DNA of 64,000 bases from positions 248,001 through 312,000 of the forward strand of contig NZ_BIME01000001.1 of NCBI RefSeq assembly GCF_004000925.1, read 5' to 3'. Positions 25,990 through 34,769 of this stretch are shown in pieces. The notes below the pieces were generated by a model. It saw nothing but the letters and a program-made list of their open reading frames with translations, ran no database searches and was not told the origin of the DNA. Both the position numbers and the translations under genes were made by a program. Position 1 is the first letter of the stretch; every line of letters starts with the position of its first letter. This stretch comes from Paenibacillus illinoisensis NBRC 15959 (GTDB lineage: Bacteria; Bacillota; Bacilli; Paenibacillales; Paenibacillaceae).

Positions 25990-27135
25990 TTACCCGCGAG
26001 CAGCGTTCATCTCTGATAACCTTGTAGCCTTGACCAGATATGTTGCCAAACCAGGAAATAAGCGAGCTAGCGCGGGGTAATATTTGTTGGTTTTGGCAAA
26101 AGCCAGCTTCTGGATTCTCCGTGCACGCCGAAGCAGCTCTGTAAATTCATCGCTCGCGTCTTTCGTATATCCTTCCTGCCACTGCGTAAATCCAATGTCC
26201 TTCTGCAAATAACGGTTGGTCCACTCCGCACACAGGATGGAAGAACGCAGCGCAATGGACATGCCGTCACCGCACAGGGGAGGAATCATCAGCATCGCAT
26301 CTCCAATATGCGGGAACTGGGACCAAGGTTCAGGCACGTTCGACAAGTGAAGCGGAGCTATGGAAACCTGAGTTCCCTGAACAGGCTCTCCATCTGCCAG
26401 TCTTGCTGCGAGTCTGCCATTGGTTTCAGAGGCTGCATTCAGGATATCGGTTACAGACTTGCCGCTTCCCTGCACCGTATCCAGCGTTAACAAGGCTGCT
26501 ACATTCGCATAGCCATTCTCAATCGGTGAAATGCCGACGTATCCTCCCTCACAGAAATAGAGTTCTACTCTAGCAGGCATGTCAAGTCCGCTGTAATGAG
26601 ACTTTATCCCAACATATACAGTTTCATCCCTTATTTCAGGCGGCGACGTCATTCCACGCGGCTTTTTGGTCCCATATGCTCCGATGACAGCCTTCGTTCT
26701 ATAGCTTAATCGTTCATTCCCTTGTTTGACCTGTACCTCGTAATGATCATCTTCAAGCAGTTGAATACCAACAATCTTTGCTTTTGTTATAATTTCGGCT
26801 CCCGCAGCCTCAGCTTGCTTGTGGAGAATGCGGTCCAGTTCATGTCGACTGATGCCATAAGCGGGTCCTGGCAAGGGAGCTTCAATCTGACCGCCCTGAG
26901 GCATAATGATCTGTGCATGATCCATCGTGCTGGGCTTCACTTCCTGAAGCTGAATATTTAGATACTCCAGCATTTCTTTGGTCTCTGGTGACATGAATTC
27001 ACCGCAGGTTTTGTGCCTGGGAAATGACTGTTGATCCAATAGAAGCGTACGATGACCTTGTCTGGCCAGCTGCAGGGCGCACGAACTGCCAGCGATTCCA
27101 GCACCTAGTACAATGACATCTAATGATTCGGACAC
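25990..27135 (-). CDS. FAD-dependent oxidoreductase, geranylgeranyl-reductase/hydroxylase family
   Basis: 381 residues with a GTG start preceded by GGGGAT. The Rossmann FAD motif is VIVLGAGIAGSSCALQLARQG at about residues 6-27, followed by FPRHKTCGEFMSP, the family signature, and GDAMLMIPPLCGDGMSIAL, the second FAD-binding motif near 270-290. Related enzymes hydroxylate or reduce aromatic or isoprenoid products. Third gene of an operon with a type III polyketide synthase and a methyltransferase; it probably oxidises the polyketide ring, as SrsC does in Streptomyces phenolic lipid synthesis. Confidence 0.85.
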   Translation of the reverse strand: MSESLDVIVLGAGIAGSSCALQLARQGHRTLLLDQQSFPRHKTCGEFMSPETKEMLEYLNIQLQEVKPSTMDHAQIIMPQGGQIEAPLPGPAYGISRHELDRILHKQAEAAGAEIITKAKIVGIQLLEDDHYEVQVKQGNERLSYRTKAVIGAYGTKKPRGMTSPPEIRDETVYVGIKSHYSGLDMPARVELYFCEGGYVGISPIENGYANVAALLTLDTVQGSGKSVTDILNAASETNGRLAARLADGEPVQGTQVSIAPLHLSNVPEPWSQFPHIGDAMLMIPPLCGDGMSIALRSSILCAEWTNRYLQKDIGFTQWQEGYTKDASDEFTELLRRARRIQKLAFAKTNKYYPALARLFPGLATYLVKATRLSEMNAARG

Positions 27136-27194
27136 ATAGCATCCCCTGCCTTTAAGTTGAATTTTGCGCAGCCGTGACTATAATGCCACCTTCA

Positions 27195-27917
27195 TTAAAC
27201 TGCCGGGTGATTCGGTATCACGACAGAGTAGCGGAACAGCGGTTTCCATTTATAGGTCATGGTGTCATGGTTCAATTGCTGTTTTAACTCCTGCCAATCC
27301 TTTGCCGTGAAGCCTTTGGCAACAGACAGCGGACCATCATGACGGATATAACGATTCCGCGAGATCATCCGGGTTGTTAGCCAGACCGCGGTATAGGATA
27401 CCGGGTGGCGGTGGATATCGTTAATCACAACACCATATCTGGAGACACGCAGCATATGTGAAATGATATCAAGCAGCAGCTGTCCGTCAAAATGATGTAC
27501 AAACTGCGATCCTGTAACGATATCTGCCGATACATCCGGCAGTTTCATGACATCGGCACGCTGTACATTGACCCTTGGTTCATTTTGAAAGAGCAGTCTT
27601 GCCTCTTCGCAAGCTTCCTCGGTCAGATCAACCAACGTAATCGTGAGGTCAATCCCCTTCTGTTTCGCCCAATGAAGCAGCTTCTGATTCACGTCTCCTG
27701 AGCCTGCCCCCACATCCATAATGCTCAGCTTAAGAGGTCTACCGACAGATATCCACAATTTCTCAACACCATCAAGAGTAGGGCCGGGAGCGGCAAATAT
27801 TTTATTGAGCAGCCGTAAGTGCTGCAGTGCTTCACGCAATTCTTCCCCGCCCATGGAGAAATCATCCATCAATTCATCTTCCTTCGCCCGGATCGACAAG
27901 TTTCTAAAGAAGGACAT
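27195..27917 (-). CDS. Class I SAM-dependent methyltransferase
   Basis: 240 residues. SAM-binding motif I is IMDVGAGSGDVNQKLL (about 75-90), with motif II LVDLT and post-motif residues VNVQRADVMKLPDVSADIV. No membrane segment, so it is not the isoprenylcysteine-methyltransferase-like BpsB that accompanies the Bacillus type III synthase. It starts inside the end of the synthase gene (14-base overlap, AAGGAG ribosome binding site), so the two are translationally coupled and it probably O- or C-methylates the polyketide. Confidence 0.85.
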   Translation of the reverse strand: MSFFRNLSIRAKEDELMDDFSMGGEELREALQHLRLLNKIFAAPGPTLDGVEKLWISVGRPLKLSIMDVGAGSGDVNQKLLHWAKQKGIDLTITLVDLTEEACEEARLLFQNEPRVNVQRADVMKLPDVSADIVTGSQFVHHFDGQLLLDIISHMLRVSRYGVVINDIHRHPVSYTAVWLTTRMISRNRYIRHDGPLSVAKGFTAKDWQELKQQLNHDTMTYKWKPLFRYSVVIPNHPAV

Positions 27918-29064
27918 GATCCTTCTCCTTCAGCGCTGGCGTATAGGACGGAACGTAAGTAAATTTCATGAGCTCGGCGGTCAGCCCAGGTCCAAAAGCC
28001 ATCGCCACACCCTCCGTTACAGATTGATTACGGGCTTTCATATCCTCACGCATGGCATGAAGTACAAATAAAATGGTATTGGATGATAGGTTGCCTACGG
28101 TTCTAAGAATTTCCCTGCTGTACATCGTCTGTTCTGCTCTTAAATTCATGACTTCCTGGACAGAGTCAACGATCCCCCGTCCACCTGGATGAATAGCCCA
28201 TAGTTCGGGTAAACTGTCGCTCCCGAGCAATTGATAGAGCTCGTTCTCCAAGTGAGCACCCAGCAGTTTGGGGATGCGAGGCGATAAGTACAGATCGTAA
28301 CCTTGATTGCCCACCTCCCATGTCATATCCTCCGTTGAATCAGGAAGCAGAACGGAATATCCGGTTCCAAGATCGAGATAATGCCGCTGCTCGGATTCCG
28401 GTGCTCCAACGATACAAGCAGAAGCTCCGTCCCCGAAGAATGAGGCTGCAAACAGCGCCCCTCTCTCCTTAACTGGTTGAAAATGCAGGGTACAGAGTTC
28501 AACGCACACGACCAGCACTTGTGCATCAGGCCTTCCCTGGACGACATCACGAGCCATCTGAATGGCTTTTAAGCCGGCAGCACAGCCCTGGAAAATAAGC
28601 GGTAACCGGTTTACGCGGGGAGATAATCCTAAATCGCGAATAAGCATGACATCCAGACCAGGCAGATATTGTCCTGTGCAGCTGACTGTTATGATATGTG
28701 TAATCTGTTCAGGAGACATGCCCGCATCCTTCAAAGCCTTTTCGGCAGCCTCCATTCCAAGCGGGAGGGCTTCCCGTTTGTATGTATCCATTCGTTCCTG
28801 CGTGGACGGAATCTGAGAATGGTCCCCCGAAGGCAGGTAACGACAGTCCTCAAGTGTCCCAAGATAACTGGGTTCAACGGTATAGCGTGTTTCTACGCCG
28901 CACGACCTGAACACTCTTTTGGCAAACCGGGCCAAATCCTGTTGATCCTCAAGCGATGAGGCAATGAGTTCAGCAATATCGGACTGGGCAACTTCATGAA
29001 CAGGCAGTGCAGTTCCCATGCCCAGGATGGCGATATCCGTATGGTTATACAAGGGTTGATTCAT
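27904..29064 (-). CDS. Type III polyketide synthase (chalcone/stilbene synthase family)
   Basis: 386 residues, full length for a homodimeric ketosynthase that extends an acyl-CoA with malonyl-CoA and cyclises it. Catalytic triad: C161 in IFQGCAAG, H292 in WAIHPGGRG, N329 in NLSSNT; the family end motif AFGPG is at 356-360 and FGDGA at 210-214. Related bacterial enzymes make alkylpyrones and alkylresorcinols from long-chain acyl-CoA. First gene of a three-gene operon; AGGAGG precedes the ATG by 6 bases. Product class is inferred. Confidence 0.92.
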   Translation of the reverse strand: MNQPLYNHTDIAILGMGTALPVHEVAQSDIAELIASSLEDQQDLARFAKRVFRSCGVETRYTVEPSYLGTLEDCRYLPSGDHSQIPSTQERMDTYKREALPLGMEAAEKALKDAGMSPEQITHIITVSCTGQYLPGLDVMLIRDLGLSPRVNRLPLIFQGCAAGLKAIQMARDVVQGRPDAQVLVVCVELCTLHFQPVKERGALFAASFFGDGASACIVGAPESEQRHYLDLGTGYSVLLPDSTEDMTWEVGNQGYDLYLSPRIPKLLGAHLENELYQLLGSDSLPELWAIHPGGRGIVDSVQEVMNLRAEQTMYSREILRTVGNLSSNTILFVLHAMREDMKARNQSVTEGVAMAFGPGLTAELMKFTYVPSYTPALKEKDHVLL

Positions 29065-29216
29065 TTTAAACCTCCTATGGTGGATGAGTGATATCCTTTA
29101 ATTAACAACACTTACCCTTAAGAGCGTCGTTGTAATCTGTCGTATCCTTTATATTCATTTATATGGTTTATGCTGACCCACATTCTCCATTCAGGTGCTC
29201 TTCTTCGGGAAAGTGT

Positions 29217-29246
29217 AAAAAAAGAAGCCGCCCGAAGGCGACTTAT
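29217..29246 (-). terminator. Terminator after murB
   Basis: Minus strand AAGTCGCCTTCGGGCGGCTT with TTTTTTT tail. Confidence 0.8.
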
Positions 29247-29271
29247 CGAAAAAGTGTGGACTTACGTCCAA

Positions 29272-30195
29272 TTATTTATTCAATTCATCACCAATGATGA
29301 CGACTTCCGTTTCCAAATTCACATTAAACTGGCTTCGCACCTTCTCCTGAATGAGCGCAATCATATCGATGTAATCCTGCGCCGTAGCATTATCCACATT
29401 CACGATGAAGCCCGAATGTTTGCGAGATACTTCGGCACCGCCGATCCGAGTCCCCTGAAGTCCGCAATCCTGAATCAATTTGCCGGCAAAGTAGCCTTCA
29501 GGACGTTTAAAGACACTTCCGCAGGAGGCATATTCCAGTGGTTGCTTGGACTCTCTGGCATAAGTAAGTTCATCCATCTTCGCCTTGATCTCTACCGGAT
29601 CTCCCGGCTGCAGCTTGAACTTCACCTCGATGATGATATCCCTTTTGCCCATAAATACACTTTTGCGATAACCCAGCAGCAGCTCCTCGCTCTGCATGGT
29701 GATAATTTCGCCTGCCTCTGTCACGACAATGGCAGACTCGACCACATCGGACATCTGTCCTCCGTATGCTCCTGCATTCATATAGAGTGCGCCACCTACC
29801 GAGCCCGGAATGCCGCAGGCGAACTCGAGTCCGGTAAGACTTGCATCTAACGCCTGCCGGGATACATCAATAATTGCTGCACCGCTCTGTGCTGTCATCG
29901 TATGACCATTCACATGGACCTGATTAAGATTCTGCAGCGACATGGTAATCCCCCGAATGCCGCCATCTCTGACAATCATGTTGGAGCCGTATCCCAGTAT
30001 AGTCAGCGGGATATCATGCTGAACCGCCAGCTTCACAATTTTGGCTACTTCATCTATGGTCTCGGGGAATATCAGAATATCTGCTTCCCCGCCGAGTCGC
30101 GTGTACGTATAATTTCGGATCGGTTCGGAATATCGAATGCGGTCTTCGTGAAAGTTGTCAAACAGGGTTTTGCTTAATAACTGATATGAATTCAT
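29272..30195 (-). CDS. murB: UDP-N-acetylmuramate dehydrogenase (UDP-N-acetylenolpyruvoylglucosamine reductase)
   Basis: 307 residues from ATG 30195 (AAGGTGG upstream); an in-frame extension to 30267 has no site. NADPH- and FAD-dependent second step of UDP-MurNAc synthesis in the cytoplasm. FAD-binding region ILGYGSNMIVRDGG and GIPGSVGGALYMNAGAYGG; the short type II form lacks the loop of E. coli MurB. Catalytic proton donor region ASCGSVFKRPEG and the C-terminal Glu in NLETEVVIIG are present. It is away from the usual mur/fts cluster, perhaps a second copy, as is common in spore formers. Confidence 0.93.
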   Translation of the reverse strand: MNSYQLLSKTLFDNFHEDRIRYSEPIRNYTYTRLGGEADILIFPETIDEVAKIVKLAVQHDIPLTILGYGSNMIVRDGGIRGITMSLQNLNQVHVNGHTMTAQSGAAIIDVSRQALDASLTGLEFACGIPGSVGGALYMNAGAYGGQMSDVVESAIVVTEAGEIITMQSEELLLGYRKSVFMGKRDIIIEVKFKLQPGDPVEIKAKMDELTYARESKQPLEYASCGSVFKRPEGYFAGKLIQDCGLQGTRIGGAEVSRKHSGFIVNVDNATAQDYIDMIALIQEKVRSQFNVNLETEVVIIGDELNK

Positions 30196-30315
30196 GATTT
30201 TTCTACCACCTTGTCTTGATTGCATCGTATAGGTTATTTTACTCTGAATAGCTCCATTTTGTCGCAATTAATTCGAATTAATCATTAATTATTTTAAATA
30301 GTGGTGCAGGACCGG

Positions 30316-30338
30316 AAAAAGCCGCCATATGGCGACTT
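30316..30338 (-). terminator. Distal terminator of the sugar ABC operon
   Basis: Minus strand AAGTCGCCATATGGCGGCTTTTTCC hairpin. Confidence 0.65.
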
Positions 30339-30433
30339 GGTAAATCGTTGCTTTGGCCTTACTCATTATAACTCATTTCAAGTAAGTGAGCATAATGCCT
30401 GCTGTCTTCCTTTTTTTCATTCTTATAAAAGCA

Positions 30434-30456
30434 CAAAAAAAGGGCACTCGGCCCAG
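30434..30456 (-). terminator. Proximal terminator of the sugar ABC operon
   Basis: Short GGGC / GCCC stem with seven Ts on the minus strand, directly after the last permease gene. Confidence 0.65.
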
Positions 30457-30482
30457 AAGTTAATCTTCTATATATAAGGTAC

Positions 30483-31364
30483 CTATCCCTTCACAGCTCC
30501 CAACGCAACACTCCCTATAATCTGCCTAGAGAAGATTGCAAAGACGATGATGATCGGCAGGATGGAAATCGCAACTCCCAGATAGAGCAGTCCATAATCC
30601 ATGCCATAATAGCCTTGAACCAGAGCCACGAGGACAGGAAGCGGGTATTTATCCAATGAGAAGAACAAAACAAGCGGTGTGAGGAAGTTGTTCCATGAGC
30701 CGATGAACGTAAATATGCCAAGTGCCGAAATGGCAGGTCCCAGAATGGGCAGCACAATCTGATTGAATGTTCGAAACTCTCCTGCACTGTCCACACGTGC
30801 CGATTCAATGATTTCGTCAGGGATACTGCTCTCCATAAATTGTTTGATAAAAAATACGTTAAAAGCATTCGCAGCCGCTGGTAAAATAATGGCCGCATAG
30901 CTGTCCAACAGCCCCAGTGTACTGAACAGCCGGTACATCCCGATCAGAGCCAGCTGCCCGGGCACCATCATCGTGGCCAGCAAAAACATGAACAGCCAGG
31001 TACGTCCCTTAAACTTGAACTTGGCAAATCCATATGCGGTTAATGAACCGATATACAGTGATAGTACAGTTGAAGTGCCGGCAATAAAAAGACTGTTCGC
31101 AAATCCGCGCCAAATGTTGATTTTGGAGGCCATGTTTAAGTAATTATCCGCTACAAATGGTCCGGGAAGGAAAGTAAAGGTGGATGCAATGGTCGCATTA
31201 TTATGCGTGGAATAGATAATCATTAGATAAAACGGAACGATGCAGATCACAGCCAGACCAGTTAGGAACAAGTAAATAATAACTTTGCCGATCGTAAGTT
31301 GCTTCGTACTGGCATATTGCTGGATGGCTGCATTCGGTTGCTCAATCGATTTTGCGGTTTGCAT
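30483..31364 (-). CDS. Carbohydrate ABC transporter permease (MalG/AraQ-type)
   Basis: 293 residues with six membrane segments and the EAA loop ESARVDSAGEFRTFNQIVLPILGPAISA, which docks the ATPase. It is the last gene of a three-gene importer operon: binding protein, permease, permease. No ATPase is encoded here, as usual for Paenibacillus importers energised by a shared MsmX-type ATPase. Starts 15 bases after the preceding permease gene. Confidence 0.92.
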   Translation of the reverse strand: MQTAKSIEQPNAAIQQYASTKQLTIGKVIIYLFLTGLAVICIVPFYLMIIYSTHNNATIASTFTFLPGPFVADNYLNMASKINIWRGFANSLFIAGTSTVLSLYIGSLTAYGFAKFKFKGRTWLFMFLLATMMVPGQLALIGMYRLFSTLGLLDSYAAIILPAAANAFNVFFIKQFMESSIPDEIIESARVDSAGEFRTFNQIVLPILGPAISALGIFTFIGSWNNFLTPLVLFFSLDKYPLPVLVALVQGYYGMDYGLLYLGVAISILPIIIVFAIFSRQIIGSVALGAVKG

Positions 31365-31379
31365 AGTACTTCCCCCTCC

Positions 31380-32270
31380 CTATGAACGACTCTTCCGACT
31401 GGTCATGATGAAGGATACAACGGATAAGAGAATGATGATAACGAACAGACAGAAGGCGATAGCTGCGCCGTAACCGAAGCGTGTGCTCTGGAATGCTACA
31501 TTATAGAGATACATAATACTGGTCATGGCAGCACGGTCCGGTCCACCATTTCCATTGGTGAGCGTGAACGGCTGGTCGAAAATCTGAATGCCTCCAATAA
31601 TGGAGGTAATCATCTGAAACAGAATGATCGGTCGCAGCATTGGAACGATAATATGAATGAAAATGTGCTTCTTCTTCGCCCCATCCATCTGGGCCGCTTC
31701 CTGTAGAGCCGGGTCTATTCCCTGAAGCCCCGCAAGGTAAATGACCATTGAATATCCGAAATATTGAAAGAACAGAATAGCTGACACAATGAGTCTCATA
31801 AACCACGGATCATTCTTCCAGTTGATCGGATCATCAATTAGCCCAATCTGCACCAGGAAGTGATTCAGACCGCCAGACTGCCAATCGAAGATCAGACTGA
31901 CAAGCAATCCAAGTGATGCTGCTGTAACGATATTCGGGAAAAAATATACGGCTCTGAAGAAATCTCTTCCCTTAAGCAGCTTGTCGTTCAGGATAAAAGC
32001 AAGAACAAGAGAGACGGTAAGCTGCGGGACGACAGATACCCCCCAGATAAACAACGTGTTGAACAGCGTTTTATAGAACAGCGGATCTTGCAAAACAGCA
32101 ATATAGTTTCCGATCCCAACGAATTCAGGGGTCGTAATGCCATCAAAGTTGGTAAAACTGATATATAGGGAATATAGAATAGGATAGAGTCCAAAAATAG
32201 CGAAAATGATAAAGAATGGGGCGATAAAATAATAGCCATAGTGGTCTTTGCGGATCGATTTGGCAAACAT
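31380..32270 (-). CDS. Sugar ABC transporter permease (MalF/UgpA-type)
   Basis: 296 residues with six membrane segments; EAA loop EAAQMDGAKKKHIFIHIIVPMLRP. It pairs with the permease encoded next to it to form the membrane channel of the importer. Downstream of the solute-binding protein gene by 48 bases. Confidence 0.92.
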   Translation of the reverse strand: MFAKSIRKDHYGYYFIAPFFIIFAIFGLYPILYSLYISFTNFDGITTPEFVGIGNYIAVLQDPLFYKTLFNTLFIWGVSVVPQLTVSLVLAFILNDKLLKGRDFFRAVYFFPNIVTAASLGLLVSLIFDWQSGGLNHFLVQIGLIDDPINWKNDPWFMRLIVSAILFFQYFGYSMVIYLAGLQGIDPALQEAAQMDGAKKKHIFIHIIVPMLRPIILFQMITSIIGGIQIFDQPFTLTNGNGGPDRAAMTSIMYLYNVAFQSTRFGYGAAIAFCLFVIIILLSVVSFIMTSRKSRS

Positions 32271-32318
32271 GATGTGTTCCTCCAGTCATCGGATGATTAA
32301 AAGTTTCGTTCTCCTCGG

Positions 32319-33593
32319 CTAATCCACTTCCAGCTCAGGAAATCTCAATTTCACATCGCGTTTGATTCGCTTCACCGCTTCTTCTTTGGTCTGGATGTCA
32401 TTATTGAGATACAACTGAAGGACATTTTTATAAATGTCATTATTAATAATGGAGTCATACTTTGTTCGCTCGTAGACCGGAACCTTTTTGGCTGCCTCGG
32501 AGAAAAACTCGAAATGCTTTTGCCCTCCCAAATAAGCTGAAGTAACGGCTGGTGCCAGCTGGTCATTCACGACCATGTTGCTTGTAAAATAATCCTGTTC
32601 CTTCGCCAGCTCAGACAGGAAATCATGGTCAAAGTTATAAAACTCAATAAACTTCCAAGCCGAATCCTTTTTTTCACTCTGACTGTACATCGCGATATAC
32701 GTGCCTCCTGCGCTAAATGAAGACGGACCAGGTGCAAGCCCCCACAACCCTTCGGTGTCCGGCGCATTCGCCTTGAAGGTATATTGCAAAGCCCAGGTTG
32801 CACCAGGGTAGAACATCACTTCCCCTTTTTGCATCGAAGCAGCGTGCCCCGCACTTCCTTCTTCATACTCCGCAAGTACCTTGCGCTGTCGAGCTTCCCG
32901 CACAAGGTCCAGTACCTCCATATACGTTGGATCGATGATAAGCTTGCCATCCTTAACCCAAGGGATTCCATCATAGGAGTTGGATATGGCATTCCAGTTT
33001 GCCAGTGCATGTACTTTATTTCCGCTCTCCTGCTGCACCCTCTCTCCAATCTCAAATATGTCTTCCCATGTACCAATCTGCTCGCCCACTTTCACGGGGT
33101 CGTCCGTTCCCAAATATTCTTTGGCCAAATCCCTGCGATAATAGATGCCTCCTGGTGTCCCCTGATACCCAATGGCGCGAATATGGCCTTCACTGTCCTT
33201 TTCATTCGCCTGCACAAATGGATATTGTTCTGGAATCAGCTCATTCGCGTTATACGGGGATGAAGACAGATTCTCCAGATAAGGTACATCAATCAGCTCT
33301 CTGATGTTTGCATTTTCAATCATAAATACATCAGGTGCTTTCGACGTGGTCTGCAGTGCGGATTTTAATTTGGTAATGTAAAAGTTTCCGGGGATATTCA
33401 CGAAATTCACCTTGATGTCTGGATACTTTTCTTCGAACTTCTCAATGGCATAACCGGCCTCATCCGTAAAACTCCACACTGTAATTTCTTCCTGCTTGGA
33501 TGCCTGCTCTCCCTTGGACTGACAACCGGATACGATCATCATTGCACTTACAAGTGCAATAATGGAGAGATACTTCAATTTAAATGTCTTCAT
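32319..33593 (-). CDS. Extracellular sugar-binding lipoprotein
   Basis: 424 residues. Lipoprotein signal with lipobox VSGC at about residue 24, then a type-1 solute-binding fold (ITVWSFTDEAGYAIEKFEEKYPDIKVNFV). It captures an oligosaccharide outside the membrane for the two permeases downstream. A near-cre sequence TGTAAGCGTTTCCT lies in the leader (33613-33626), suggesting catabolite repression. The AraC gene upstream in the same orientation is a probable activator. Confidence 0.9.
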   Translation of the reverse strand: MKTFKLKYLSIIALVSAMMIVSGCQSKGEQASKQEEITVWSFTDEAGYAIEKFEEKYPDIKVNFVNIPGNFYITKLKSALQTTSKAPDVFMIENANIRELIDVPYLENLSSSPYNANELIPEQYPFVQANEKDSEGHIRAIGYQGTPGGIYYRRDLAKEYLGTDDPVKVGEQIGTWEDIFEIGERVQQESGNKVHALANWNAISNSYDGIPWVKDGKLIIDPTYMEVLDLVREARQRKVLAEYEEGSAGHAASMQKGEVMFYPGATWALQYTFKANAPDTEGLWGLAPGPSSFSAGGTYIAMYSQSEKKDSAWKFIEFYNFDHDFLSELAKEQDYFTSNMVVNDQLAPAVTSAYLGGQKHFEFFSEAAKKVPVYERTKYDSIINNDIYKNVLQLYLNNDIQTKEEAVKRIKRDVKLRFPELEVD

Positions 33594-33612
33594 GGGCCCC
33601 CTCCTTCATAAA

Positions 33613-33626
33613 AGGAAACGCTTACA
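33613..33626 (-). promoter_or_regulatory. Possible cre site upstream of the sugar importer
   Basis: Minus strand TGTAAGCGTTTCCT fits the CcpA cre consensus TGWAANCGNTNWCA except for the end. It lies 20 bases before the start codon of the binding protein. Confidence 0.45.
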
Positions 33627-33679
33627 TTTTATTCGAGTATAGTGATTTTGGAGAGGGCTTTCTCCTCAAATATTGTGAA

Positions 33680-34591
33680 TCATCCTTCATATTTTGTGAT
33701 ATGGGTCTGATGCTTCTTCCTGAATTCAGAAGGTGTACAGCCATTATATTTTTTGAACAGTCGGTTATAGGAGTTCACATTGTTAAATCCATGCCCGATG
33801 GCGATATTCAAAATGGAGGTCTGACTAAACAATAATGCCCATTCCGATTTGATAATACGAAAGTGGTTCAGGTACTCCATCAACGTGACTCCCTTAGTTT
33901 CCTTAAACAATTTGCATACATGAAATTTGCTGAATTTAATATGCTCAGCCACATGATCCAGCTTGACGGGTTCAGCGTAATGTTCCTCCAAATATTCACA
34001 GACCGATTCAAGGAATTCGAATCTTTTGGCTCCGTTACAAGTCTCTTTCGAAGCACATGATTCCGTGGTTGGTTCCTTGGTCCGAAGCAGGTGGACAATG
34101 AGATCGTACAGTCTTGCTACCATCAACCAGCGGTATCCCGGCTGCTTCCTTTTCTCCTCTTCGGAAATGGCCTTGATATATCGGTCCAGATTCTTCTCAT
34201 TACAGATGGGAGACGGAATCATGGCCGTTTTATGAAAAAGTTCGCGGAGGTCATGGGATTCAGGATCTGCTGCCACATTTCCCGTTACCCACTCCAGCCG
34301 AAACAGGATAATGGTTAAATACTCGGTGCCTGGCAAAAAAAAGTGCACATCCCCCGGCTTGATCAGCAGAACGTCTCCTTGTACAAGCTCATAGACCTCG
34401 TTGTTCACTCCAATTCTCGCGCGTTCTCCATTCACAACGACCAATTCAACCTCTTCATGCCAGTGTGCAGCAAAATTAAACTGTTCACCCGTGTGAATTA
34501 CCCGGATCGGAAACCCTTCTGTCATATGACCTGTTTCAAGAAACGTTGGAACTCCCATCAGATCACCCTTTCCATATTTTCCAATTTCCAA
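33680..34591 (-). CDS. AraC family transcriptional regulator
   Basis: 303 residues. N-terminal cupin (about 20-105: HWHEEVELVVVNGERARI, LIKPGDVHFFLPG) and a C-terminal pair of helix-turn-helix motifs (LDHVAEHIKFSKFHVCKLF and ILNIAIGHGFNNVNSYNRLF, ending TPSEFRKKHQ). The sugar-binding cupin type controls carbohydrate genes. Probably activates the importer operon immediately downstream. Confidence 0.9.
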   Translation of the reverse strand: MEIGKYGKGDLMGVPTFLETGHMTEGFPIRVIHTGEQFNFAAHWHEEVELVVVNGERARIGVNNEVYELVQGDVLLIKPGDVHFFLPGTEYLTIILFRLEWVTGNVAADPESHDLRELFHKTAMIPSPICNEKNLDRYIKAISEEEKRKQPGYRWLMVARLYDLIVHLLRTKEPTTESCASKETCNGAKRFEFLESVCEYLEEHYAEPVKLDHVAEHIKFSKFHVCKLFKETKGVTLMEYLNHFRIIKSEWALLFSQTSILNIAIGHGFNNVNSYNRLFKKYNGCTPSEFRKKHQTHITKYEG

Positions 34592-34664
34592 GCCCTAGTA
34601 ATCATATTATGCATGAAGAGCAGGATTCCTTTCGAATGGAGCAGGAAAATAAATTTCACACATG

Positions 34665-34690
34665 AAAAAAGCCGCTCTATAGGGCGGCTA
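34665..34690 (-). terminator. Second terminator after the oxidoreductase
   Basis: Minus strand AGCCGC-CTATAG-GCGGCT hairpin followed by six Ts. Confidence 0.75.
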
Positions 34691-34721
34691 AGCATGTCTC
34701 CTCGGCAATCCTGTTTTATAG

Positions 34722-34764
34722 AAAAAGGTACTGATCCGTAATTTCTACCTGATCAGTACCTTTA
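34722..34764 (-). terminator. Perfect hairpin just after the oxidoreductase
   Basis: Thirteen-base arms AAAGGTACTGATC / GATCAGTACCTTT around a 14-base loop, 6 bases after the real stop codon of the frameshifted gene. Confidence 0.75.
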
Positions 34765-34769
34765 AGTTA

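Noticed and set aside
29170..29850. 226-residue open frame opposite murB
   Set aside because: Antisense shadow; crosses the murB terminator and has no similarity to a known fold.
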